Below, piece after piece: positions 1 through 8,042 of a stretch of DNA of 64,000 nt. The DNA comes from Bacteroidales bacterium (GTDB lineage Bacteria > Bacteroidota > Bacteroidia > Bacteroidales > UBA10428). The notes under the pieces are model-generated. The model made no database searches. It was not told where the DNA came from and saw nothing but the letters and a program-made list of their open reading frames with translations. The first letter of the stretch is position 1. Each line of letters starts with the position of its first letter. The DNA is taken from contig DATGXG010000027.1 of assembly GCA_035299085.1 (NCBI GenBank), positions 1-64,000 on the forward strand, in the 5' to 3' direction. Position numbers and translations under genes: made by a program.

Positions 1-30
1 TCCAAACGGGTTATCGCGGGACCCATTGGT

Positions 31-150
31 TAATGTACTAATGTGTTAATGTGCTAATGTGCTAATGTGTTAATGTGCTAATGTGCTAATGTGCTAATGA
101 GTTAATGTGTTAATGTGCTAATGAGTTAATGTGCTAATGAGTTAATCTGC
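31..150. repeat. Octamer tandem array, unit TAATGTGC
   Basis: Fifteen adjoining copies of an 8-bp unit, TAATGTGC with variants TAATGTGT and TAATGAGT, are visible without gaps. The array stops 7 bp short of the stop codon of the minus-strand cytochrome biogenesis gene. The same word AATGTGC recurs in the array at 12085-12171. The period of 8 is not a multiple of 3 and there is no CRISPR-like spacer structure, so this is a plain short tandem repeat. Confidence 0.95.
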
Positions 151-157
151 GAATAAA

Positions 158-3100
158 TCAGTCGACAAAGTCCTTTACCTGTTTACGTTTAAAATAGGAA
201 ACAATTGATACAAAAGCTATTACGGCCAGGGTGTAATAAACAAATGAAGGTACCGGCAATGGATCGCCTTTCGCATAGGAATGTAATCCCGACAAATAAT
301 AGTTTACACCAAAATAGGTCATAATTACTGTTGAGAATCCAAGTAATGAGGCAAGATTGAATGAGTAACAGCTTCTCATTCCGGGTATCATCCGCATGTG
401 GATAATAAAGGCATATACAAGCACTGTTATAAGGGCCCATGTTTCCTTGGGATCCCAGCCCCAGTATCTTCCCCATGATTCATTTGCCCAAACAGCTCCC
501 AGAAACACACCTATAGTGAGCAAATACAACCCGATAGTCATCGATAACTCAATTGTATCGGTAAGTTCAGCAACCAGGTTACCGAGACGAACCTTATTAA
601 CTTCCGAAATGAAAACAATTAGTACAAGATTCAGAAATCCCAAAAGGGCACACATGGCAAGGAAACCATAGCTTGCTGTTATGGTTGCCACATGAATTAC
701 AAGCCAGTTTGATTTAAGCACAGGAACCAGGTTGGTTATCTGGGGATCCATCCAGCTCAGATGGGCAACAAACAGTATGAGTGCTGAAAGCACAGATGTG
801 ACGCTTAGGGCAACCGGCGACCGCGCTGAAAATACCAGTCCGGCAAGAACTGTAGCCCAGGCAACATATGTTAAAGCCTCATAACCGTTACTCAAAGGAG
901 CATGACCTGACACGTACCACCTTACTATTAATCCTACAGTGTGAATACTGAATATTAAGATTATTAATATAGTAGACAATGCTACAGGAAGCTTTACTTT
1001 AATACGGTCAAACAGCAGCGAAACGAACTGAAACAGCAGCAAAACAAATCCGACAAGACCATAAAACTTTGAGATTCGTGAAAAAATATCCGATTTGTTT
1101 AATAGCAATTCGGCAGAAATACTCCTTGATGAAGGAATTATTTCTGCAGAATATTTCTGCTGATACCTGTAAATGGCCTCCAATATTTTCTCCGGGGTAT
1201 CCCAGATGCCAGTTTGCATGCTCTTTTGCACCTCCTGTTCATACAGGTTCAACACATGATTTGTAAATGTTGAATCTTCAGTGATTGCTTTATTTTTAAC
1301 TGATTGATAAGTATACCATGTTTGAGAACTGTCACCGGGAACCGGGAAAATTTTTAGCAATCCGCCAGAGAATACAAGATAACATATGTTAATTTTTTCA
1401 TCAAGCCGGATCAATTCATTATCAGTTTTTGAGCGCAACGAAGGTTTCTTCCTGAACGCTTCAGCCACTGAGGCTTCCAGAACATAGCGGTCATCCCTGA
1501 AAAAATCGAAGAAACTGAAATACTTTTTGTCGACCCCGACCATTTCCCTGATTTCCTTATTGGATACCCTGATAAGCGGTTCATATTGCCATGTCATCGG
1601 ATCGCTCATCATTCCCAGGAATACCTGGTCAGCATTCATACCCTTATACCGGTCACTTCGGTATAGTTTACGAAGAACCTGAGAGCTCAGCGTATTTAAG
1701 GGCTCAATCCTTCCATCGTTATCCTGTACGAGCATCCGTCCGAATAATCGGGCATGGTCAGCTTTCACCGGTAAAGCAGGTTTCACTTCCTGCGCAGTTC
1801 CACAAATTGCGGAACCCATTAGAAGAACAATAATTAATTTCGATGGAAGAGACGCACTCCTGTGAGTCTTTTCGATCTGTTTACTGCGTTTTGATAGTTT
1901 TATAAACCTGCTGTTCTTATTAAAAACGCTGAGAATCATGCCCAATGCCATGAGAATATATCCCGAATAGGTAATGGTTGTACCGGTTAAATCATGGTTA
2001 ACCGAAAGAATGGTTCCCCTTTCATCGGGGTCATAAGATGATTGGTAAAATCTGAATCCTCTGTATTTTAATATATTATTCATGAAAATGCGTTGTTCCC
2101 GGGTAATATTCCTTTGCGTGTCGGTCAGAACAACGCGACTTTCAAAAGAAGAAGGACTGGTGGAACCGGGATAACGCTCAACTATGAAATCGTTAAGTTT
2201 AAGTTCAAAAGGTATTTCTATCTGTGCTGATCCATAACTAAATATAATTTCAGTATTATTGATCTCTACAGGTTGAGCCTCGCCGGTCCTACCGGATGTC
2301 CCTGACAGAATAATTTCCTTTTTTTCGGAACCTGAAGATACTTCAAGTACGACAGCATCCGGGAGTTTTCCCTGCTCCTGAGGTAATTGCTGAACTGCAA
2401 TTTTTGCATCCTGTAAAAACCGATTTAATACAACAACTTGATTTTTAAATTTATACAGAACTCCCCGATCGAATAAATGTGTTTCTCCGGGCCTGAGGAT
2501 TGTAAAATTCTGAGAGCCCATGCCGGTTAAAGTTACAGGGAAACCGGCTGTAAAAAACAGGGAATCACCGTGAAAAGTTAAAACTACTGTATCTGAATCC
2601 TTTTGATTCTCTTTAAAACTAAAAACATAACCAGTCATTTCCGTGTTACTTTCCTCCGAAACCAGTATACTCTTCCTGCCTGTTTTGTCAGCGTATATCA
2701 ATTCGGCTGCCGGTATCCCTTTATCCACAGGAGCAATTGTTTTATAAGCGTTAGGAACAAAGTTTTTAAGCTTTACTTCAACAGACTGATCTCCCAGTGA
2801 AATTTTATGGTCAAACCTGTTTTTACGGAATTCGTCGAAGGTAACTCTGATATTCCGTGAATATGAACCTTTGCTAATTTGAATGTAAGCTTTATCGGTG
2901 AGTACATGGTTGGTTGATTGGCCTTCCCTGATAGATACACTTCCCTCCCAGCCTGTATACCTTGTAAGAAATGCTCCTGCAAGAATCACTATAAAAGCTA
3001 TATGGAAAAGAAAGATTGTCAGGGTTTCTTTCCTGTATAATTTACGATTAACAATACGGCCAGTGAGATTTACAGCACCCATGAGCAGCAGCAATTCAAA

Positions 3101-3247
3101 CCACCTGGCATTATAAACCAGTACTCTTGCTGATGAACTGCCAAAATCGTTTTCAATGAATGTTGCAATTCCGACAGAAAGAGCAAATACAATAAGGATT
3201 ACTGCCATTAACTCGGCAGAAAATAAAAAGGCGGTGATTTTTTTCAT
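158..3247 (-). CDS. ccsA: Fused cytochrome c biogenesis protein CcsBA (ResB-CcsA), copy 1
   Basis: This 1029-residue membrane protein should export haem and attach it to CXXCH motifs of periplasmic cytochromes c (System II). The N-terminal ResB/CcsB-like part has three membrane segments in the first ~100 residues and a large periplasmic domain to about residue 420, then another membrane segment. A second periplasmic stretch follows. The C-terminal CcsA part carries the tryptophan-rich haem-handling motif WGRYWGWDPKETW and the segment GHAPLSNGYEAL. A paralogue with the same architecture lies at 51297-54473. What precedes this gene in its operon, and so which cytochrome it serves, cannot be told because the window starts just downstream. 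The ATG at 3247 directly precedes the first membrane segment. Confidence 0.93.
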   Translation of the reverse strand: MKKITAFLFSAELMAVILIVFALSVGIATFIENDFGSSSARVLVYNARWFELLLLMGAVNLTGRIVNRKLYRKETLTIFLFHIAFIVILAGAFLTRYTGWEGSVSIREGQSTNHVLTDKAYIQISKGSYSRNIRVTFDEFRKNRFDHKISLGDQSVEVKLKNFVPNAYKTIAPVDKGIPAAELIYADKTGRKSILVSEESNTEMTGYVFSFKENQKDSDTVVLTFHGDSLFFTAGFPVTLTGMGSQNFTILRPGETHLFDRGVLYKFKNQVVVLNRFLQDAKIAVQQLPQEQGKLPDAVVLEVSSGSEKKEIILSGTSGRTGEAQPVEINNTEIIFSYGSAQIEIPFELKLNDFIVERYPGSTSPSSFESRVVLTDTQRNITREQRIFMNNILKYRGFRFYQSSYDPDERGTILSVNHDLTGTTITYSGYILMALGMILSVFNKNSRFIKLSKRSKQIEKTHRSASLPSKLIIVLLMGSAICGTAQEVKPALPVKADHARLFGRMLVQDNDGRIEPLNTLSSQVLRKLYRSDRYKGMNADQVFLGMMSDPMTWQYEPLIRVSNKEIREMVGVDKKYFSFFDFFRDDRYVLEASVAEAFRKKPSLRSKTDNELIRLDEKINICYLVFSGGLLKIFPVPGDSSQTWYTYQSVKNKAITEDSTFTNHVLNLYEQEVQKSMQTGIWDTPEKILEAIYRYQQKYSAEIIPSSRSISAELLLNKSDIFSRISKFYGLVGFVLLLFQFVSLLFDRIKVKLPVALSTILIILIFSIHTVGLIVRWYVSGHAPLSNGYEALTYVAWATVLAGLVFSARSPVALSVTSVLSALILFVAHLSWMDPQITNLVPVLKSNWLVIHVATITASYGFLAMCALLGFLNLVLIVFISEVNKVRLGNLVAELTDTIELSMTIGLYLLTIGVFLGAVWANESWGRYWGWDPKETWALITVLVYAFIIHMRMIPGMRSCYSFNLASLLGFSTVIMTYFGVNYYLSGLHSYAKGDPLPVPSFVYYTLAVIAFVSIVSYFKRKQVKDFVD

Positions 3248-3285
3248 TACCTGAATATTTAAAGGTATATCCAGGTGTTAAAGTA

Positions 3286-3927
3286 CTATTTTTCCCTGAG
3301 CTTATCGGCAAACACTTTTTTGAATTTTTCAATCTTCGGAGTGATTACCATCCTGCAATAGGGCTGTTCGGTATTATTGAAGTAATATTCCTGGTGATAA
3401 TCTTCAGCTTTGTAGAAGTTTGAAAATGGCTGAATATCAGTGATTACAGGATTATCCCAGATATGGGCCTGGTTTAACCTGTCCTTCATTTCCTGTGCCA
3501 GCTTATGCTGTTCTTCGGTATGATAGAAGATTACAGAACGGTATTGGGTTCCTACATCAGCACCCTGGCGATTGAGAGTTGTAGGATCATGTGTTTTCCA
3601 GTATACTTCAAGAATTTCACTTAAAGAGATCTCATCCGGATTATACGTAATCTGGCATACTTCAGCGTGCCCTGTATTACCTGTGCACACTTCTTTATAT
3701 GAAGGATTTTTGACATGGCCTCCTGAATAGCCTGATTCAACCTTATAAACGCCTTTTAATTGCTGAAAAACAGCTTCCACGCACCAAAAACAGCCGGCGC
3801 CAAGTGTGATTGTGTCCAGTTTACCCGGTGATGTCATAACCGATTCGATATTTTCATGTTTATCCTGCGCACAGGATGTATTTAAAATCCCTATAAAAAT
3901 AAGTGTTAAAAAGGAAATTCTGATCAT
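3286..3927 (-). CDS. msrA: Peptide methionine sulfoxide reductase MsrA, lipoprotein form
   Basis: MsrA reduces methionine-S-sulfoxide in oxidised proteins. The catalytic signature GCFWCVE is present with the nucleophile at about Cys46, and the family features GHAEVCQ and THDPTTLNRQGADVGTQYRS follow. The N terminus is a lipoprotein signal: a hydrophobic stretch and the lipobox LNTSC, with Cys19 as the likely lipidated residue. The enzyme is therefore inferred to act in the periplasm at the outer or inner membrane. A late cysteine in QPYCRM may take part in recycling. It lies 38 bp from ccsBA on the same strand, possibly in one transcript. Length (213 residues) fits the family plus signal peptide. 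Confidence 0.95.
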   Translation of the reverse strand: MIRISFLTLIFIGILNTSCAQDKHENIESVMTSPGKLDTITLGAGCFWCVEAVFQQLKGVYKVESGYSGGHVKNPSYKEVCTGNTGHAEVCQITYNPDEISLSEILEVYWKTHDPTTLNRQGADVGTQYRSVIFYHTEEQHKLAQEMKDRLNQAHIWDNPVITDIQPFSNFYKAEDYHQEYYFNNTEQPYCRMVITPKIEKFKKVFADKLREK

Positions 3928-3987
3928 GATCCTTCAAGCATTTTTGAACTGCTGTGATAACACAGGAAGGCATTAAATGTTCAGGTG

Positions 3988-5235
3988 TTACTTGTTGGCA
4001 GTATTCATTTCATCCTCGAAAAACAAAGGAGGCATGAATTTGCTTACCTGGGCTGTGAATCCCTTATTGACAATTACAGTGTAACAGGCTATGTATTGCC
4101 ATTTATCGGTTAATTTATTATAAAAGAATGAGTTATTAGTGGTATTAGAATGATAGGGTATTACAAAAGCATAACCGAATTTGAGTTCATTTACCGAGGT
4201 ACAAAGCTTGTTTTTTTCAAGATAAGTGTACAGCATACGGTCGGCATGAATTATAGCTTCACCTTTCTTCACTTCGTCCATCATTGAAGCTGGGTTAAAT
4301 TCATCAATCACAACAATCTGGTCATGCCACTTAAACACTCCGCATGGATTCAGGGTATCGAATTTCGCCACCACAGATTGATCGGTATATTTTGCCAGTT
4401 CTTTTTCCCTTCCCTGCTTATCAAGCAAATCAGAAATAGCCGTTGCCAGGGCCAATTCCTGTTTATTGAAGAATTCACCGCTGAGTGAAGAACCGCTGAG
4501 CCTTCCATAATTCTTACAGTAGGAAAGTAATTTCCCAGCTTCATTCAGTTTTTCAATACTGTCGCTTGCAAGCATAGGCTGAAATACCTTATAGAAGAAT
4601 TTTGAATTGTTTGTCAGGACAGCCAGGTCATATTCTGAACCCACATCAAAAATAAGTGCCTGAACATATGCGTTATATTGTTCGAGCGTTTTAACTGTTT
4701 CCGGGAGTTTATTCTCATTGGCATATTTAATGGCAAGTCCTGTAAGCCGCTGAGCTTTATTATATGCTTCAAGGGTGGCCGGTGCGATCCAGCCATCAAA
4801 AACCTTTTTAAAATTCTTTTCTTTCAGAAACAGCTTCTGGTAATAAATCCGTTGAAGCTTAATCAGGTTATAGGTATTCAGTTCATAATCACGGTAGAAT
4901 TTCACCGAAGCCTGGTCGCTGCGAAACTCCGAGCGTTTAAGTTTTTGTTCAACAAGATCTTTGGCCTGATCAAGATCCTCATTCACAACGTATTGTTGAT
5001 AAGTCTGCACAAACAAAGTATGATCCAGTTCCCGTTGGTAATTCAGGTATGAAACATCCCGGATTTGCTTATTATGCTGAATTTGTTGCTCAAGGTATTT
5101 TATCCTGTTATCAATGCTGTCAAAAAATACCGGTGATACCGCAGGAATGGCACGTTCCTGGCCGAGAATAGAAAATATGGGCAAAACAGTCGATGCAAAA
5201 AGAAGTACTGATACTATTTTTACCCGGTAAGGCAT
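3988..5235 (-). CDS. Unknown exported protein, 415 residues
   Basis: I do not recognise this family. Residues 1-26 look like a signal peptide (basic start, hydrophobic core, small residues before GQE). The rest is soluble, rich in Tyr, Lys and Asn, with an N-terminal half predicted to be largely helical (an EQQIQHNKQIRD-type segment near residue 50 and many Leu/Lys/Gln heptad-like stretches). No cysteine-based, nucleotide-binding or hydrolase motif is evident. A periplasmic location is inferred. The gene sits between msrA and the SOS-like regulator on the same strand as both, but 163 bp separates it from the regulator, so it probably has its own transcript. Confidence 0.75.
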   Translation of the reverse strand: MPYRVKIVSVLLFASTVLPIFSILGQERAIPAVSPVFFDSIDNRIKYLEQQIQHNKQIRDVSYLNYQRELDHTLFVQTYQQYVVNEDLDQAKDLVEQKLKRSEFRSDQASVKFYRDYELNTYNLIKLQRIYYQKLFLKEKNFKKVFDGWIAPATLEAYNKAQRLTGLAIKYANENKLPETVKTLEQYNAYVQALIFDVGSEYDLAVLTNNSKFFYKVFQPMLASDSIEKLNEAGKLLSYCKNYGRLSGSSLSGEFFNKQELALATAISDLLDKQGREKELAKYTDQSVVAKFDTLNPCGVFKWHDQIVVIDEFNPASMMDEVKKGEAIIHADRMLYTYLEKNKLCTSVNELKFGYAFVIPYHSNTTNNSFFYNKLTDKWQYIACYTVIVNKGFTAQVSKFMPPLFFEDEMNTANK

Positions 5236-5398
5236 TGGGAAACTGCTTTTTACAGGTATACGAGATTACACCCCGTAAGTTAGCAATTTCTGAGATTTAT
5301 GAACCATACAATCAGAATTACGACCCTGTGTTTCAGAACAATTGTCGGGTTTCAGCATTCAGCAATGATTTGATGAATGCCTGTTTACTTTACACCAA

Positions 5399-6205
5399 TT
5401 ATTCCCGGTTTCCCATCCGGCTTTTGAGAATGTTGAGATCCTTTTTAAGACCGGCAACAGTACGGATGAGTTCATCCGAAGGAATCATGGGATCAGGAAT
5501 TTCCGAACTGATATAATTCACGAATTTCCAGATCTCTTTTATTTCACTGGCATGTACTTCAAAGGGTTCATAAATGGGATTAAGCGAGAACAGCCTGAGC
5601 ATATTTTCGCTTTCCATAAGGTTTTCCACGATTTTGAAAACAATGCCCTCGTCCAGGGTCAGCACAATATAGCCATGGCCATTAATAATGCTGTTCCAGT
5701 CCTGAACAAACTCTCCGGTTACATAAGACCCGTCAGGAATGGGAAGCATTGAATCGCCGCTAAGCTGGAAGGTCCTGTATTTTTTCTGCCGTGAAAGAAA
5801 AGGCAGCTGAAAAACAGGCAATTCCCTTATAAATTCGGGGTCGGCGAAACCGGTAGCATACCCGGCTTTGGCTTTAACGGAGACAAGCTCGATATTTTCC
5901 TCGTTATTGCTGTTAACGGTGGTGGCAAGAACCCTGATGTTACTGCCTTTGAGATAGACATCGCCGCCGCGTTCAAGCTGGGAAAACTGGCTTTCGGTGA
6001 GAGTTCGCAAATCGATTTTTATAAGGGTATCGATTGCGACGCCAAAATACTTTGAAAATGCAACAAGCGCCTGGATTGTAGGCAGGCTTACTTCATTTTC
6101 ATAACCACTGAGCGTTGACCGCTTCATGTTGAGCGCAAATGCCACATCGTCCTGGGTGCGGCCTTTTCTCTTGCGCAGGAGTTTGATATTGGAGGAGAAG
6201 AACAT
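5399..6205 (-). CDS. XRE/S24 (LexA- and CI-like) self-cleaving repressor
   Basis: Residues 5-60 form an XRE-type helix-turn-helix (RTQDDVAFALNMKRSTLSGY). Residues ~105-245 form an S24 peptidase/LexA-like domain. The self-cleavage parts can be seen: a candidate Ala114-Gly115 bond in KAKAGYATG, the nucleophile Ser152 in SGDSMLP and the general base Lys191 in GIVFKIVEN. Their spacing (about 37 and 39 residues) is close to that in LexA, UmuD and phage CI. The gene is divergent from the Y-family polymerase gene, with a large inverted repeat between them. The inference is that it represses the downstream mutagenesis cassette until RecA filaments trigger cleavage. Known families support each part; the regulation itself is not shown here. 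Confidence 0.88.
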   Translation of the reverse strand: MFFSSNIKLLRKRKGRTQDDVAFALNMKRSTLSGYENEVSLPTIQALVAFSKYFGVAIDTLIKIDLRTLTESQFSQLERGGDVYLKGSNIRVLATTVNSNNEENIELVSVKAKAGYATGFADPEFIRELPVFQLPFLSRQKKYRTFQLSGDSMLPIPDGSYVTGEFVQDWNSIINGHGYIVLTLDEGIVFKIVENLMESENMLRLFSLNPIYEPFEVHASEIKEIWKFVNYISSEIPDPMIPSDELIRTVAGLKKDLNILKSRMGNRE

Positions 6206-6239
6206 AATGTGTGGGTTTTACTATAATTATCTTCGTTAT

Positions 6240-6314
6240 TCATAAATCGGTGTTCCTTGTTCGATATTCATTTTATTCATTAATTAACACCGAATATCGA
6301 ACACCGATTTATGA
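6240..6314. repeat. Inverted repeat between the S24 regulator and dinB
   Basis: The left arm (6240-6269) and right arm (6292-6314) pair over 23 bp; the left arm carries an extra heptamer CTTGTTC at 6256-6262. The loop is 22 nt. The arms contain the words GAACACC and GATTTATGA that recur at 7704-7740, 11049-11087 and 33553-33576. A small palindrome (GCTGG-TG-CCAGC) and the word CAGCATC, twice, follow at 6322-6345; the reverse of that word is repeated right after dinB. The site could be an operator for the S24 regulator, a transcript hairpin or part of the repeat family. Confidence 0.85.
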
Positions 6315-6431
6315 TTTAAGAGCTGGTGCCAGCATCCAGCATCTTTCTTTTTTAACACTTTTTTTCTTGTAAATATACTACATCCTGATTATATTATGAT
6401 CATAAATATTGATTATTTTATAATCATTTTT

Positions 6432-7634
6432 ATGTTTTTATCAACAACATCAACGGAAAGCAGTGCGCGGAGTATTATCCACTTCGATCTGGATAGTTTT
6501 TTTGTATCGGTTGAGCGGCTTATTAATAACAAACTGAACGGAAAACCGGTTGTAATAGGCAGTTTATCGGGTCGCGGGGTTGTCTCCAGTTGCAGTTATG
6601 AAGCACGTAAGTTTGGCATTCATTCGGCCATGCCTATGAAAATGGTTCGTCAGCTGTGTGCGGATGCCATTGTGGTTCGGGGTGACATGGACCTGTACAG
6701 CAAGTATTCAAACATGGTAACCGAAATTATTGCTGAACGGGCACCCGTGTATGAAAAAGCATCCATCGATGAACATTATATCGACCTTACCGGAATGGAC
6801 CGGTTTTTCGGAACTCTCAAATGGACACATGAACTGCGCCGGGATATCATGAAACAAACCGGTTTGCCTATATCATCAGGATTATCTGTAAATAAAACCG
6901 TTTCAAAAATTGCAACCGGCGAAGCCAAGCCAAACGGGGAAAAGGAAGTCCCCGCTTCACTCGTCCGTCCTTTCCTTGATCCTTTGCCTATCAGCAAAAT
7001 TCCTATGATCGGTGAAAAAACCTTTCACCTTCTGCGTTCAATGGGAATAGCCACCATAGGCACATTGGGACAGATACCGCCTGAAATGATGGAGAAAGTT
7101 CTTGGCAAAAACGGTATCGAAATCTGGAAAAAAGCCAACGGCATTGACACAACACCTGTCATTCCCTGCTGGGAACAGAAATCGATAAGCGCCGAAAGAA
7201 CTTTTGACACCGATACAACGGATATCGCCATGCTCAACAACACCATTGTAAATATGGTGGAGAAGATCGCTTATGAACTGCGCAGGGAGGAAAAGCTCAC
7301 GTCATGTGTTACGGTGAAAATAAGGTATTCAAATTTTGACACACACACCCTGCAGCAACGGATCCCTTACACATCATTTGATCATAAACTGATCGACCTG
7401 GCAAAATCGCTGTTTCAGCGACTCTACCAGCGACGCATGCTCATCCGGCTTATCGGGGTGAAATTCAGCCACCTTGTAAGGGGAACGCCTCAGCTCAACA
7501 TGTTCGAGGATACCCCTGAAATGGTAAGGCTTTACCAGGAAATCGACAGGATGCGGAAAAGATACGGCAAGAACGCGGTCGTGCGGGCAGTGGGGGCAGG
7601 AAGAGATGAGAGGAGAGAGGGGAGTAAGGAGTAG
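6432..7634 (+). CDS. dinB: Y-family DNA polymerase IV (DinB/ImuB-like)
   Basis: An error-prone translesion polymerase of about 400 residues. It has the catalytic HFDLDSFF (two Asp) near the N terminus, the steric segment CSYEARKFGIHSAMPM, the second catalytic motif SIDEHYIDLTG, helix-hairpin-helix segments (ISKIPMIGEKT) and a little-finger domain. A clamp-binding motif of the QLxLF type, QLNMF, lies near the C terminus. The start at 6432 is preferred because the upstream ATG at 6396 only adds a very AT-rich hydrophobic tail absent from the family. The gene heads a cassette with the 73-residue gene and dnaE and is divergent from the S24 regulator. The active-site residues are intact, unlike catalytically dead ImuB, so it is probably active. 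Confidence 0.95.
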   Translation: MFLSTTSTESSARSIIHFDLDSFFVSVERLINNKLNGKPVVIGSLSGRGVVSSCSYEARKFGIHSAMPMKMVRQLCADAIVVRGDMDLYSKYSNMVTEIIAERAPVYEKASIDEHYIDLTGMDRFFGTLKWTHELRRDIMKQTGLPISSGLSVNKTVSKIATGEAKPNGEKEVPASLVRPFLDPLPISKIPMIGEKTFHLLRSMGIATIGTLGQIPPEMMEKVLGKNGIEIWKKANGIDTTPVIPCWEQKSISAERTFDTDTTDIAMLNNTIVNMVEKIAYELRREEKLTSCVTVKIRYSNFDTHTLQQRIPYTSFDHKLIDLAKSLFQRLYQRRMLIRLIGVKFSHLVRGTPQLNMFEDTPEMVRLYQEIDRMRKRYGKNAVVRAVGAGRDERREGSKE

Positions 7635-7790
7635 ATGCTGGATGCTGGATACTGGATGCCTCCGGACTCATAGGTCCCATAGGTCGCATAGGTCCCGGAA
7701 AAACGAACACAGAACAAGGAACACCGATTTACGATTTAAGAAATTTTCTAACAGACTAAAGACTAACAGACTAAAGACTAACAGACTAAT
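7634..7790 (+). repeat. Composite tandem-repeat element, left copy
   Basis: Four arrays follow one another: about four copies of GATGCTG beginning on the last base of the dinB stop codon (7634-7660), three of a 9-mer ATAGGTCCC (7669-7696), three heptamers of the GAACACC type (7705-7725), the core GATTTACGATTTAAGAA (7726-7742), and alternating ACTAAAG/ACTAACAG units up to the ATG of the next gene (7749-7790). From 7664 on, the same order appears in reverse complement at 10981-11126. Over 7664-7696 the two copies agree at 32 of 33 positions. Confidence 0.92.
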
Positions 7791-8012
7791 ATGAAGCGAT
7801 TGTTTTTTCTGAAAAATGACGGGTGGACAGAAGAAGAAATCAGCGGCAGAATGCTGCAGTTTACCCAGGAAGAGCTCGTTCTGTGGGCTTATGCCATGAT
7901 GGAACGAAAAAATTACAGGAATTATCTCATCACTGAAAATCCGGAAAGAGTATTGACCCGCAAAATCCCTGAAAGCCATGTGATCAAAATGCCGCTTTCC
8001 GATGTGGGATGA
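7791..8012 (+). CDS. 73-residue protein between dinB and dnaE
   Basis: The frame is open from an ATG that directly abuts a repeat array to a TGA, and 30 bp separate it from dnaE. The protein is acidic to neutral, without membrane segments or signal peptide, and begins MKRLFFLKNDGWTEEE; it ends with a basic stretch and IKMPLSDVG. I cannot name a family. Its place inside the mutagenesis cassette, where ImuA stands in proteobacterial versions, suggests an accessory or bridging role, but it is far shorter than ImuA and no RecA-like motif is present, so that is only a guess from context. Confidence 0.72.
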   Translation: MKRLFFLKNDGWTEEEISGRMLQFTQEELVLWAYAMMERKNYRNYLITENPERVLTRKIPESHVIKMPLSDVG

Positions 8013-8042
8013 TGCTTTAAACCATGTTATGTTATAAGAAAA

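Noticed and set aside
31..150. Possible CRISPR array at the window start and other repeat regions
   Set aside because: Units are 7-15 bp and directly adjoining, with no 20-40 bp spacers and no cas genes anywhere in the window.
6396..6431. Longer N terminus of DinB from the ATG at 6396
   Set aside because: It adds twelve residues of AT-rich hydrophobic sequence not seen in the family; the ATG at 6432 is better.
6206..6431. A LexA box of the GAAC-N4-GTTC form in the S24/dinB gap
   Set aside because: GAAC and GTTC words are present but not at the right spacing; only the larger inverted repeat can be supported.
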